This document shows, one piece after another, positions 42,553 to 53,294 of a stretch of 64,000 nucleotides of DNA. This DNA is from Gammaproteobacteria bacterium (GTDB lineage: Bacteria > Gemmatimonadota > Gemmatimonadetes > Longimicrobiales > Gaopeijiaceae): NCBI GenBank assembly GCA_009840525.1, contig VXNP01000141.1, positions 1-64,000 on the forward strand, in the 5' to 3' direction. The translations under genes were made by a program, and so were the position numbers. Position 1 is the stretch's first letter. Each line of letters opens with the position of its first letter. The notes under the pieces were generated by a model, which saw only the letters and a list, made by a program, of their open reading frames with translations, searched no databases and was not told where the DNA came from.

Positions 42553-43251
42553 ATGTCGCGCAGTCAAGCCGTAGCACTCGCCCTTGCCGTGATTCCGCTC
42601 CTGTCGGCCGGCTGTGCCCCGGATAGCGATGCGGCGGAGTCCGAGCCCGCCGCCGCCGGGGGCGTCGAGGCCGTGGGCGGTATGAACGCCGAACGGATGG
42701 CCGTCCTCTCCAACCCCAACCTCGTCACCGAAGACGAGTTGACCGCCGTCCCGGGGATCACGGCAGAGGCTGCCGCGGCGATTGTCGGCGGACGGCCCTA
42801 CCTGCGGGCGGCGGACCTGCACGCGGTGCTGGCGGGGGCGATCGGAGAAGAGGCGGCGCTGGGAGCGTACCGTGCGCTCTGGCTGCCGATCAACCTCAAC
42901 GACGTGACCAACGACGAGGTCCTGCTGATTCCGGGCGTTGGGGATCGGATGGCGCATGAGTTCGAAGAGTACCGCCCATACGTCGATTTGGGCGAGTTTC
43001 GCATGGAGATCGGGAAGTACGTGGACGAGGAAGAGGTGGAGCGTCTCGCCCGGTACGTGTACGTCCCCATCGACCTGAACAGCGCCACGCGCGAAGAGAT
43101 CATGGCGGTTCCGGGGATGAGCGAGCGCATGGCGCACGAGTTCGAGGAGTACCGCCCGTACACCGACCTGGACCAGTTCCGGCGCGAGATCGGCAAGTAC
43201 GTGGACGAGAACGAGGTCGCACGGTTTGAGCGCTACGTGACGCTGAACTAG
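42553..43251 (+). CDS. Helix-hairpin-helix repeat lipoprotein (ComEA-like)
   Basis: 232 residues with lipobox PLLSAGC (Cys21), so it is an exported lipoprotein. It has three helix-hairpin-helix units: a divergent one (TEDELTAVPGITAEAAAAIV), then two nearly identical 60-residue units at 113-172 and 173-232, each with an LIPGVGDRM or AVPGMSERM hairpin and the shared AHEFEEYRPY and EIGKYVDE. HhH domains usually bind DNA in ComEA-like proteins, but here the acidic repeats, lipid anchor and Fur-type operator suggest another role, perhaps in iron or haem handling with the PepSY protein 52 bases downstream. ATG 42553 has GGAGAAAG just upstream. Confidence 0.8.
   Translation: MSRSQAVALALAVIPLLSAGCAPDSDAAESEPAAAGGVEAVGGMNAERMAVLSNPNLVTEDELTAVPGITAEAAAAIVGGRPYLRAADLHAVLAGAIGEEAALGAYRALWLPINLNDVTNDEVLLIPGVGDRMAHEFEEYRPYVDLGEFRMEIGKYVDEEEVERLARYVYVPIDLNSATREEIMAVPGMSERMAHEFEEYRPYTDLDQFRREIGKYVDENEVARFERYVTLN
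42889..43248 (+). repeat. Tandem 180-base duplication in the HhH gene
   Basis: 42889-43068 and 43069-43248 align with an exact period of 180 bases (60 codons), with conserved blocks such as GCGCATGAGTTCGAAGAGTA / GCGCACGAGTTCGAGGAGTA. The differences are mainly synonymous in the conserved blocks, indicating an old duplication held under protein-level selection. Confidence 0.85.
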
Positions 43252-43303
43252 GACGGATAGCGCCGCGGCTGGGCGCGGGCCTCGTCGGCCCGGCGGCGTG
43301 CGG

Positions 43304-44452
43304 ATGATCCGCGCAATCATCTTCTGGCTGCATCTTTCTGTAGCTGCGGCCGCCGGGCTGGTCATCCTGATGTTGGCGGCGACGGGGGTGGTTCTGTCGC
43401 TGGAGGAGATGGTCACGGAGCTTGCGGAGCGGCGGCATGTCGTGGCCGCACCCGAAGGTGTGGAACGGCTGCCGCCGGAGGAGATCGCGGGAGCGGCGCG
43501 ATTCGCGGCCACTTCGCTGAGCTACCGCTCAGACCCGCGGGCACCGGTGCGCGTGTACGAGGGGCGGGACCGGTACGCCCGCATCGATCCGTACACGGGG
43601 CAGGTGCTGGCAACGGGACCGGGCGGGCTCGAGCGGTTTTTCGAGGGCGTTCACAACTGGCACCGCTGGTTCAACGTCTCGGGAGGCTCGGTGCGTCGCG
43701 CCCGGGCGGTGACGGGGGCGGTCAACATGGCCTTCCTCTTTCTGCTGCTTACCGGACCGATCCTGTGGATCCCGCGGCCCGTCACGCGGCGATCGCTCAC
43801 CAACGTGATCCTCCTCCGTCGCGAGGCGAGAGGCGCCGGGCGCGACCTCAACTGGCACCAGGTGGTCGGGATCTGGTCTGTCCTGCCGCTGGCCGCGATC
43901 GCGGCAACAGGGATGGCCACGTCGTATCCGGCTGTGGGAGATCGGGTCTACCCGATGGTGGGGAATGCGGTGTCCGGCGGCGCGTGGGCGGTTGGGTCAG
44001 CGTCGAGAGAGGTGGTGTTCGAGGAGGCGGCGATTCCGGAGGACTCGGCTGGCGTGGCGGAGCCGGACCTGAGGGCGGTGCTCGCAACCGCCGAGGCATG
44101 GGTGCCGGGGTGGCGGACCCTGATCCTCAACTTGCCGCGCCCCGCTGACCGTGAGGTCCGCGTCGAGGTGCAGGGGGGCCGCGCCGGCCAGCCTCACAGG
44201 ACCGGCTTTCTCACCCTGGACACCGCCTCCGGCGCCGCGCGGGCATGGGAGTCCTTCGCCGACGATTCGCCTGCACGGCGGGCGCAGCAGTTCCTGCGGT
44301 ACGCGCATACGGGAGAGTACTGGGGGCTCGGGGGCCAATTGTTGGCAGGACTCTTTTCGTTGGCGGCCGCGCTGATGGTGTGGACCGGCCTTTCGCTGGC
44401 CGTGCGCCGGCTGCGACGCTTCGTCAGCCTCCGGCGGGAGCCGCGGAGATAG
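43304..44452 (+). CDS. PepSY-associated TM helix protein (PepSY_TM, ferric-reductase-like)
   Basis: 382 residues. Four membrane helices with two PepSY-like periplasmic loops are seen: helix 1 with FWLHLSVAAAAGL, a loop with VRVYEGRDRYARIDPYTGQVLA, helix 2 around MAFLFLLLTGPILWI, helix 3 with LNWHQVVGIWSVLPLAAIAATG, and a last helix after RYAHTGEYWGL. Conserved histidines (LH, VHNWHRW, NWHQ, YAHTGEYWG) are in the places proposed to bind haem in PepSY_TM proteins such as PiuB and the ferri-siderophore reductases. ATG 43304 is preferred; GTG 43298 is two codons upstream. Downstream of the HhH lipoprotein and the Fur-type box, so likely iron-regulated. Confidence 0.88.
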   Translation: MIRAIIFWLHLSVAAAAGLVILMLAATGVVLSLEEMVTELAERRHVVAAPEGVERLPPEEIAGAARFAATSLSYRSDPRAPVRVYEGRDRYARIDPYTGQVLATGPGGLERFFEGVHNWHRWFNVSGGSVRRARAVTGAVNMAFLFLLLTGPILWIPRPVTRRSLTNVILLRREARGAGRDLNWHQVVGIWSVLPLAAIAATGMATSYPAVGDRVYPMVGNAVSGGAWAVGSASREVVFEEAAIPEDSAGVAEPDLRAVLATAEAWVPGWRTLILNLPRPADREVRVEVQGGRAGQPHRTGFLTLDTASGAARAWESFADDSPARRAQQFLRYAHTGEYWGLGGQLLAGLFSLAAALMVWTGLSLAVRRLRRFVSLRREPRR

Positions 44453-44467
44453 GAGCGGGGCCGCGAT

Positions 44468-46390
44468 TCACCAGCGCGCCCGCGTGCGGATGTCTTCGGC
44501 GACCTGCCCGGCGAACGCCTCCCGGTCCATGACCACCTGCTTCCTGCCCGCGCCGCGCCTGCGGACCGCCACCGTCCCCGCCTCGGCCTCGCGCTTCCCC
44601 ACCACCCCCATGTAGGGCACCTTCTTCACCTCGGCCTCGCGGATGCGGTAGCCGAGCGTGTCCTGGTCGTCCAGCTGGGCGCGCACCCCGTTCGCGCGCA
44701 GAAGCTCCACCAGCTCCTGGGCGCTCTCGCTCCACACCTCCGAGACCGGGAGGACGCGCACCTGCTCCGGGGCCAGCCATACGGGGAAAGCGCCCGCGTA
44801 GTGCTCCACGAGCCCGCCGATGAAGCGCTCCATCGACCCCAGCATGGTGCGGTGGATGACCACCACGTTGTGGCGCCGGTTGTCGCTGCCCACGTAGTCG
44901 AGGCCGAAGCGCTGGGGCATCAGGAAGTCGAGCTGGAAGGTCGGCCCCTGCCATTTCCGCCCGAGCGCGTCCACCAGCAGGATGTCCACCTTCGGACCGT
45001 AGAAGGCGCCTCCGCCCTCGTCTATCTCGTATGCCTGACCGCGTTCCTCGAGCACTGCCGCGAGCGTTTCCACCGCGGCGTCGTAGACGTCGGGGTCGCC
45101 AATCGCCTTCTCGGGACGGGTCGAGAGCGCCACCTCGAACTCGTAGCCGAAGACCCCCAGCAGGTACGCGACCAGGTCCAGCATGCGATGGTACTCGCCG
45201 CTGATCTGATCCTCGCGCACGAAGATGTGGGCGTCGTCCTGTGTGAACGACCTCACCCGCAGCATCCCGTGCAGCGTCCCCGTGCGCTCGTAGCGGTAGC
45301 AGGTGCCGAGTTCCGCATAGCGGAGCGGGAGATCCCGGTAGGAGCGGCTCCGCGAGCGGTAGATCATGAAGTGATGCGGGCAATTCATCGGCTTCATGCG
45401 GAAGCGGTGCCCCTCGTCGGCCATCGGGGGAAACATGTCCTCGCTGAAGACCTCCAGGTGCCCGGAGATGCGGTACAGTTCCTCGCGCGCGACGTGCGGG
45501 CTGTAGACCAGTTCGTAGCCGTGCTCGAGCAGCGTCGTCTTCAGGAACTCCTCCACCGTGTGGCGCACCAGGCCCCCGTTCGGGTGCCAGAGGACGAGCC
45601 CGGACCCGACCTCCTCCTGGATGCTGAACAGGTCCAGCTCCCTGCCGAGCACGCGGTGGTCGCGCCGGCGCGCCTCCTCGAGCCGCTCAAGGTGCTCGTC
45701 CAGCGCCTTCCTGCTGAAGAACGCGGTACCGTAGATGCGCTGCAGCATCTGGCGGCTCTCGTCACCCCTCCAGTAGGCGCCCGCGGTCGAGAGCAGCTTG
45801 AAGTGCTTCACGCCGCCGGTGGAGGGCACGTGTGGCCCGCGGCACAGGTCCAGGAAGGGACCGTCCCGGTAGACCGTGATCACCTCGTCGTCCTCGAGTT
45901 CCTCCAGGCGCTCGAGCTTCAGGGGATCGTCGGCGAAAAGCTCCCTGCCCTCCTCCTTGCTGACGCGGCGGCGCTCGAAGGGATAGTCGGCGGCGACGAT
46001 GTCGCGCATGCGCGCCTCGAAGGCCTCGAGATCTTCGGGGGTGAAGGGCTCGTCGACTTGGAAGTCGTAGTAGAAGCCGTCGTCGATCGAGGGGCCGAAG
46101 CCGATGCCCGCGTTGGGATGCAGCTCGCGAACCGCGGTGGCCAACACGTGGGCGGCGGAGTGGCGCAGCACGGGGAGGGCGTCGTCGTCCCGGCTGGTGA
46201 GGATGCGCACTTCGGCACCCGGCGATACCGGCCGGGCCAGATCGACGACCTCGTCGTCGACCACGGCCGCCAGCGCGGCCCTGGCGAGTCCGGGGCCGAT
46301 GCCGGCCGCGATGTCGGCGGCGCTGCTGCCGCGCGGCACCTCGACGGGACTGCCGTCGGGAAGCCGCACCTGGATGGATTCGTCAGCCAT
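44468..46390 (-). CDS. thrS: Threonyl-tRNA synthetase
   Basis: 640 residues, the full standard length. An N-terminal TGS domain (1-65) is followed by the editing domain (RHSAAHVLATAVRELHP and CRGPHVPSTG), the class II catalytic core (MNCPHHFMIYRSRSRSYRDLP, RTGTLHGMLRVRSFTQDDAHIF in pieces, GAFYGPKVDILLVDALGRKWQ) and the C-terminal anticodon domain (VWLAPEQVRVLPVSE to VMDREAFAGQVAEDI). Zinc ligands Cys and His are in place. Convergent with the PepSY gene, 15 bases apart; the downstream gene order is set by groEL's terminator on the other side. Confidence 0.98.
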   Translation of the reverse strand: MADESIQVRLPDGSPVEVPRGSSAADIAAGIGPGLARAALAAVVDDEVVDLARPVSPGAEVRILTSRDDDALPVLRHSAAHVLATAVRELHPNAGIGFGPSIDDGFYYDFQVDEPFTPEDLEAFEARMRDIVAADYPFERRRVSKEEGRELFADDPLKLERLEELEDDEVITVYRDGPFLDLCRGPHVPSTGGVKHFKLLSTAGAYWRGDESRQMLQRIYGTAFFSRKALDEHLERLEEARRRDHRVLGRELDLFSIQEEVGSGLVLWHPNGGLVRHTVEEFLKTTLLEHGYELVYSPHVAREELYRISGHLEVFSEDMFPPMADEGHRFRMKPMNCPHHFMIYRSRSRSYRDLPLRYAELGTCYRYERTGTLHGMLRVRSFTQDDAHIFVREDQISGEYHRMLDLVAYLLGVFGYEFEVALSTRPEKAIGDPDVYDAAVETLAAVLEERGQAYEIDEGGGAFYGPKVDILLVDALGRKWQGPTFQLDFLMPQRFGLDYVGSDNRRHNVVVIHRTMLGSMERFIGGLVEHYAGAFPVWLAPEQVRVLPVSEVWSESAQELVELLRANGVRAQLDDQDTLGYRIREAEVKKVPYMGVVGKREAEAGTVAVRRRGAGRKQVVMDREAFAGQVAEDIRTRARW

Positions 46391-46491
46391 CGGTCATCGG
46401 GAGAGTTGCGGGGACTGGGATGCTTCGGGACAACGGTCGCCGAACATACACGGTGGAACGCGAATTGTGCGCGCCGCCGAAGAAACGGCAA

Positions 46492-46523
46492 GGAGCCCGG
46501 ACGACCATCGCCGCCCGGGCTCC
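46492..46523 (-). terminator. Hairpin terminator after groEL
   Basis: GGAGCCCGG (46492-46500) pairs with CCGGGCTCC (46515-46523) across a 14-base loop; on the minus strand it is followed by TTGCCGTTTCTTC, a partly T-rich tract. It lies 43 bases after the groEL stop and before thrS. Confidence 0.6.
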
Positions 46524-46566
46524 CGTGTGTCGGGCCGGACCAGGGGCCGGCCGCGCGGGCTGGGGC

Positions 46567-48210
<1,644 letters not shown>

Positions 48211-48299
48211 GCTTTGTTTCTCCTCTGTTTAGAGCGGCGGGCGGCACCCGGCCGCGCGCCTGCTCGTCGTGTTGCCGTTCGGTTTCTCTCGGGAAGCGG

Positions 48300-48611
48300 T
48301 CAGTCGGTGATGATGGCGAGGATGTCCGACTCGCGGAGGATGAGCAGCTCCTCGTCGTCCACCGTGACCTCGGTGCCGCTGTACTTGCCGTACAGGACGG
48401 TGTCGCCGACGGAGACGTCGGCCGCGATGCGCTTGCCGTCGTCGGAGAGCTTGCCGGGGCCGACCGCGAGCACGGTGCCCTGCTGGGGCTTCTCCTTCTG
48501 GGCGGTGTCCGGGATGTAGAGACCGCCGCGGGTCTGCTCCGTCTCCTCGGCCGCCTGGACGACGACCCGGTCGGCGAGCGGCTTGATTCTGTTCGCTGCA
48601 CTCGTTGCCAT
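48300..48611 (-). CDS. groES: Co-chaperonin GroES
   Basis: 103 residues, slightly longer than the usual 95-97 because of a seven-residue N-terminal extension (MATSAAN). It starts the conserved part with [31 protein letters not shown] (in pieces; the mobile loop that binds GroEL) and ends [17 protein letters not shown]. Paired directly with groEL downstream; promoter and CIRCE are upstream. Confidence 0.98.
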   Translation of the reverse strand: MATSAANRIKPLADRVVVQAAEETEQTRGGLYIPDTAQKEKPQQGTVLAVGPGKLSDDGKRIAADVSVGDTVLYGKYSGTEVTVDDEELLILRESDILAIITD

Positions 48612-48681
48612 GCGTGGGTTCTCCTGTGAATGGTGGTCCGAATACAGGTCTTTCCGGCCGGATCTCCGGCGCGAGCGTGTG

Positions 48682-48708
48682 TTAGCACTCGACGCCGAGG
48701 AGTGCTAA
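48682..48708 (-). promoter_or_regulatory. CIRCE element (HrcA operator)
   Basis: TTAGCACTC-N9-GAGTGCTAA, a perfect match to the CIRCE inverted repeat, 71 bases upstream of the groES start. HrcA repressor would bind here and release under heat or unfolded-protein stress; no hrcA gene is in the window. Confidence 0.95.
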
Positions 48709-48716
48709 CGGCCAGA

Positions 48717-48744
48717 AAAGTACCTCGGGGACAACGGATGTCAA
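48717..48744 (-). promoter_or_regulatory. Promoter of the groES-groEL operon
   Basis: On the minus strand TTGACA (48744-48739), a 16-base spacer and TACTTT (48722-48717) form a good housekeeping-sigma promoter. The CIRCE element covers the start region just downstream, the usual arrangement. Confidence 0.75.
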
Positions 48745-48807
48745 CCCTTCCGCAGAGCGCGGGGGCGCCGGGGGCGGGCGGGTTCGGCGCCGAGAGGCGG
48801 CGCGGCG

Positions 48808-51800
48808 TTACTCGGGACGCCGGAGCAGTTCCTCCAGCGTGTGCACGGCTCCGCCCAGGATGACCGTGTGCACGGAGCGGGTCGCGGCAATGTCCCGCAG
48901 GGGATCCTCGTCGAGGACGATCAGGTCGGCGAAGGCGCCGGGGGCGACCACGCCGAGGCGCCCCTCGTACCCGAGGGCTTCGCCCGACTCCGACGTGGTG
49001 GCGCGCAGAACGTCGACGGGACGCATGCGGCCGTAGCGGACCAGGATCTCCATCTCCGCGTGCAGGCTGAGGCCGCGCGGAATGATGGGCGAGTCGGTGC
49101 CCATGATGACCCGGCCCCCGCCCTCGAGCACGCGGCGCGGGAGAGATGACATGCGTTCGACCATGCGGCGCGCCAGGGCCAGGTCTGGAGGGATGCGCGC
49201 GCTGGCGGGGGCGTCCGGGGAGAAGGCCTCGACACGCGGGTCGTAGAGGAGGTCGGGCCTCTCGGCGGCGAGCAGGCCGTACCCTCCGTAGATGCCGACC
49301 GTGGGCGTGAGCGTCATGCCCGAGGCGGCCAGGAGATCGACCGCGTCGGCATAGATCCCGTTGGTCTCGGAGACCTTGGTCGAGTAGCCGCGCCGGCTGG
49401 TGCCGCGCACATGCTCGACCCCGTCGCCGCCGTACGCGACCGCGGGATAGAGTTCGTGCGAGCTGACCGGGATGCCGAGGGCGTGCGCCTCGGCGATGGC
49501 CCGGCGCTGCATCGGGTCCGAGAGGCGCACGTAGGTCTTGATCATGTCGTGGCCGAGGGTGGCGGCGCGCCCCATCTGCAGTTCGACCTGTGCGCTCGCG
49601 CCCAGGGCGGGCGCGTTGGGGTAGTAGATGCGGCTGCCGTCGATGGTGCCGCCGGTCCCGAAGATGCGCGGCGCGATGCGCCGGCCGGACTCGCCGGCCT
49701 CCTTGGCTTCGGTGAGCTCGTAGCCGTCGCAGGCGGGGCAGCGGGTCGCGGTCACCCCCCACGAGAGCCAGAGCCGGCCCTTGGACTCCCCGTCGGCCAG
49801 GCCGCCGTGGGTGTGCATCTCGATCAGGCCGGGCATGACCACCTGCCCGGCGGCGTCCACGACCCTGTCGGCAGTGCGCGCGGGGTCGCGGTCGGCCACC
49901 TGGGTGATGACGCCGTCCTCGATGACGATGTCCACGTCGCGGCGGAGCGTCTCGGAGCGGCCGTCGAACAGGGCGCCGGCGCGCACCAGCACCGAGGCCG
50001 GAGGCGCCGGGCGCGTCCAGGCGAGGGTGGGAGTGATGTCCTCGGCGGCGCCGGTGAGGGCGTCGATGCGGCGCAGGCGGTCGTCGCTCAGGTAGACAAG
50101 GGAGCGCGAGTCGCCGGTCCAGGAGGGGTCGTCGGCGGCCTCGTTGGTGAGGCGGCGGGGGAGGTCGGCGGTCTCGCCCTCGGGGGTCATGGCGACCGTC
50201 CAGAGCACGCCGTCCGAGATGTAGGCCACATGGCGGCCGTCCGGCGACCATGCCGGGCCGTCGTTGGCGCGGCTGCCGACCGACCCGTGCAGGGGCAGGT
50301 CGAGGTAGCGGTCGGCGGCCTGGAAGGGGTTGGCGGGCGAGGCGGCCGGCCCCGGGTCGCCACCCGCCCAGGCGGGCAGATCGTGGGTGTGGCCGTGCCC
50401 GCGAGGGACGGGGAGGGCGGGCGCCGTGGTGGTGGCCGCGCGCGACCCGCGCCCGGCGGCCCGGTGAAGCTCATCCGCGGTGGCGGCGCGCGCGCCTGCG
50501 CTCGGCACCGGGGGAGTGTCGGCACCGCTCGTCCCGGCTGCGTCGGCGGTGCGTAGGGGGCGGCTGGGCACCACCAGGGCGCGGTTCACGCCCTCCCGGA
50601 AGCGTCCCGAGTAGGGTGAGAGCGCGGAGACCAGCACGGAGGCGCCGTCGGGCGACCAGGAAGGCCGCCCCGCCCCGTTCAACCCGGCACGCAGGGTCTC
50701 CACCGCCCCGGTCGCCAGGTCGACCACCTGCACCGCCGTCCCTGCCGCCGAACCCACGAAGGCGATGCGGCTCCCGTCCGGCGACCAGGCCGGCATGGTG
50801 GCGGCGGCCCCCTCGGTCACCCGGCGGTCGCCCCCCGCCCCCAGGTCGCGCACGTAAAGGTCGAGCGACCCGTCGCGGTCGGAGGCGAACGCCAGGCGGC
50901 CACCATCGGGCGACCAGGCGGGATCGGCCTCGATCCAGGGATCGTCGGTGAGGCGCTCCGCCTCCCCGCCGATGGTATGCAGCCAGAGGTCGCCCAGCGC
51001 CGAAAACGCCACCTGCGTCCCGTCGGGGGAGACCGCCGGCGATACGATGCCGCGCACCGGGAATGGGCCGGGCGCCCGCAGATCGCGCGTCCGCCGTGCA
51101 TAGTCGGTCCGGTCGAGAGCCACCGTCGCGGAGAACGCCACGTCCCGCCGGCCGCTGCCGTCGGCCCGGCGCCACCGCACCAGCCCGTCCCCCGTGTGGT
51201 ACAGGTCCCCGGCCACCGTCCAGGATGCCCGGAACGGAAAGACATCCTCTTCCTCGCCGGTAAGAGTGCGCGGCTCGCCTCCGCTCACCGCCACCGCATA
51301 CAGGCGCGAACGCCCTTCCGATATCGAGTTGAACGAGAGCGTCCCGCCGTCCGTGCTCCACGAAGGCGCGTTCAACTCGCCACCGTCCCCTTCCGCGACC
51401 CTTCGCGGCCCCCCGTCTCCGGCCACGACCCCGGGTCCCCCGCTTCCGGTCAGCCAGATCCCGGACCGGTCTCCATCCGCTGCGAACGCGACTTCCCGGC
51501 CATCGGGAGAAAACGCGGGCCCGTATTCGTTGCCGGGCCAGTCCGTCAGCCGCTCGAGTCCCCCGCCGTCCAGTCCCGTCACCCACACGTCGTAGCTCCC
51601 GCCCCGGTCCGACGAAAACGCGAGGCGGCCGCCGTCCGGCGACCAGTGCGGCTCGCGGTGGTCGAACCGGCCGCGCGTGTGCTGGCGCAATCCCGTCCCG
51701 TCCGCGCCCACGCTCCAGATGTGGTAGTTGCCGTCCCAATACGCCTGGAAGGCGATGCGGCTTCCGTCCGGCGACCATGCCGGCTGGCGCGCATCCCCCA

Positions 51801-52044
51801 CGGGATCGGTGAGGGCCGTTGCGGCTCCCCCGCTGGCGGGCATCACCCAGATGCGGCCCAACAGGTCGAGCGCAAGCGCGCTCTCGTCCGGGGAGAGCGC
51901 GACGGCCACGTTGGTGCCCTCCGAGATCGTGACCTCGATCGTTCTCCCGGGTTCGCCCGCGGGAGCGGTCTGTGCACCGGCCGGGACGGGAGCGGCCCCG
52001 GCGGCGCAACCGATCGCGACTACGACGGCAATGTATCTGGACAC
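48808..52044 (-). CDS. Exported PD40/TolB-like propeller fused to amidohydrolase
   Basis: 1078 residues with a signal peptide (AAVVVAIG-type, ending PAGAQ). The N-terminal 650 residues are WD40-like PD40/TolB repeats: AWSPDGSRIAFQAYWDG, HWSPDGGRLAFSSDRGG, AFSPDGREVAFAAD, AWSPDGGRLAFASDRDGS, AWSPDGRHVAYIS. The last 400 are an amidohydrolase: VVMPGLIEMHTHGGLAD (HxH), GATLGHDMIKTYVR, GIPVSSHELYP, MGTDSPIIPRG and ADLIVLDEDPLRDI. Propeller plus amidohydrolase fusions are frequent in Gemmatimonadota and Bacteroidota; peptides are the likely substrates. Start GTG 52044 with AGGAG upstream. Confidence 0.87.
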   Translation of the reverse strand: MSRYIAVVVAIGCAAGAAPVPAGAQTAPAGEPGRTIEVTISEGTNVAVALSPDESALALDLLGRIWVMPASGGAATALTDPVGDARQPAWSPDGSRIAFQAYWDGNYHIWSVGADGTGLRQHTRGRFDHREPHWSPDGGRLAFSSDRGGSYDVWVTGLDGGGLERLTDWPGNEYGPAFSPDGREVAFAADGDRSGIWLTGSGGPGVVAGDGGPRRVAEGDGGELNAPSWSTDGGTLSFNSISEGRSRLYAVAVSGGEPRTLTGEEEDVFPFRASWTVAGDLYHTGDGLVRWRRADGSGRRDVAFSATVALDRTDYARRTRDLRAPGPFPVRGIVSPAVSPDGTQVAFSALGDLWLHTIGGEAERLTDDPWIEADPAWSPDGGRLAFASDRDGSLDLYVRDLGAGGDRRVTEGAAATMPAWSPDGSRIAFVGSAAGTAVQVVDLATGAVETLRAGLNGAGRPSWSPDGASVLVSALSPYSGRFREGVNRALVVPSRPLRTADAAGTSGADTPPVPSAGARAATADELHRAAGRGSRAATTTAPALPVPRGHGHTHDLPAWAGGDPGPAASPANPFQAADRYLDLPLHGSVGSRANDGPAWSPDGRHVAYISDGVLWTVAMTPEGETADLPRRLTNEAADDPSWTGDSRSLVYLSDDRLRRIDALTGAAEDITPTLAWTRPAPPASVLVRAGALFDGRSETLRRDVDIVIEDGVITQVADRDPARTADRVVDAAGQVVMPGLIEMHTHGGLADGESKGRLWLSWGVTATRCPACDGYELTEAKEAGESGRRIAPRIFGTGGTIDGSRIYYPNAPALGASAQVELQMGRAATLGHDMIKTYVRLSDPMQRRAIAEAHALGIPVSSHELYPAVAYGGDGVEHVRGTSRRGYSTKVSETNGIYADAVDLLAASGMTLTPTVGIYGGYGLLAAERPDLLYDPRVEAFSPDAPASARIPPDLALARRMVERMSSLPRRVLEGGGRVIMGTDSPIIPRGLSLHAEMEILVRYGRMRPVDVLRATTSESGEALGYEGRLGVVAPGAFADLIVLDEDPLRDIAATRSVHTVILGGAVHTLEELLRRPE

Positions 52045-52085
52045 TTGACTCTCCTGGCTGAATCATCGCCGGTGTTCAATGATAC

Positions 52086-53267
52086 TCACGCATTTCCACG
52101 TTCGTCCATCGCCCGCACCCGGGCCGCGCGCAACTCCGACAATGGAACCGCGGGACCGCCCCAGGCCAGGCGTCCCCGGAGTGTGACGATCATCGAGCGC
52201 CACCAACTCCAGGCGATGACCGCGCTGGCCACCGGAAGCGCAAGTCCGCTCCACCAGCGGAAGCGGGAGACTCTGGCGACACAGATGGCGAAGCCCCAGG
52301 CAACCATCGCGGCAGCGGCGAACAGCGCGGCGGCGAAGGCGTCCACGGGGACGAGCGCGACGCCCAGCACGACGGGTGCGATGCCGGTCCACACCAGTCC
52401 CACCGTCTGCACGAGGACGGCCGACATCCGGTAGTCCCTGAACGCGAACAGGTTCTTTTCCAATCCCCGGACGAGACTCCGGACGTCCGGATACCACTCG
52501 CACCACACGCTGGATTCGGCCCGGACGAGGTCCGAGCGGTGGCCGGTCAGCTTCACCAGCCGGCCCAGTTGATAGTCCTCATCGGGCCGCAGGGCAACCT
52601 GCCTGTGTCCTCCGATGGCGCGGTAGGAGTCGGCCCGGAACAGGTTGTAGGCGCCCACGCCGAAGGAGGCCGTGCTCCGGGGATCGCGAACCTGCCACAA
52701 CCTCGCAGTGATGTGCGCGCCCCAGTGGAACACGATCACGCAGGCCTGCAGCATGAGACTTCGCATCACCAGCGCGGGCAGGACGGCGAAATGGTCCAGC
52801 CTGTTTCTCTGGAGGTGGCGCACCCCGCGCCTCACCGCCCCACGCCCGAACACCACGTCTCCGTCGGTAAAGAGAAGCAGGTCGCCGCTCGCCGCCAGCG
52901 CCCCTTTCCAGGAAGCGTGGTTCTTCCCGAACCATCCCGCCGGCAATTCCTCGACGTGAAGCACCGTGAGGCGGTCGTCCTGCGCGCTCAGCCGATCGGC
53001 GATCTCGCCGGTGCGGTCCTGCGAGCGGTCGTCGACGAAGATGACCTCGTAGTCCGGATAATCGAGGGCGAGCAGCGACGCGAGCGCCCGTTCCACCCCC
53101 GCTTCCTCGTTCCGGGCGGCCACCACCACCGACAGCCGGGGGAGGGGCGGATCGCAGTCGCGGGCGTCTCCAATCCGTTCGAGGCGGAAGACCCGACGGT
53201 AGCTGTAGAGGGTGATGAGCGCCATGGCCACCCAGACAGCCAGGGTGACGGCGGCGACGATGAGCAT
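52086..53267 (-). CDS. Glycosyltransferase family 2 membrane protein
   Basis: 394 residues. An N-terminal membrane helix (about 2-22) is followed by the GT-A domain: LSVVVAARNEEAGVERALASLL, VIFVDDRSQDRTGEIAD, LLFTDGDVVFGRGAVRRG (DxD-type motif), and PDEDYQLGRLVKLTG (acceptor-site Glu/Asp). Two to three more helices make up the C-terminal 110 residues. The arrangement is like CrtQ-type and hopanoid-associated transferases, so lipid glycosylation at the inner membrane is likely. ATG 53267 is used; a TTG three codons upstream (53276) is possible, and no clear ribosome-binding site precedes either. 41 bases downstream on the same strand is the PD40-amidohydrolase gene. Confidence 0.85.
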   Translation of the reverse strand: MLIVAAVTLAVWVAMALITLYSYRRVFRLERIGDARDCDPPLPRLSVVVAARNEEAGVERALASLLALDYPDYEVIFVDDRSQDRTGEIADRLSAQDDRLTVLHVEELPAGWFGKNHASWKGALAASGDLLLFTDGDVVFGRGAVRRGVRHLQRNRLDHFAVLPALVMRSLMLQACVIVFHWGAHITARLWQVRDPRSTASFGVGAYNLFRADSYRAIGGHRQVALRPDEDYQLGRLVKLTGHRSDLVRAESSVWCEWYPDVRSLVRGLEKNLFAFRDYRMSAVLVQTVGLVWTGIAPVVLGVALVPVDAFAAALFAAAAMVAWGFAICVARVSRFRWWSGLALPVASAVIAWSWWRSMIVTLRGRLAWGGPAVPLSELRAARVRAMDERGNA

Positions 53268-53294
53268 GGCGGTCAATGTCGCCCGGGTTTCTCG

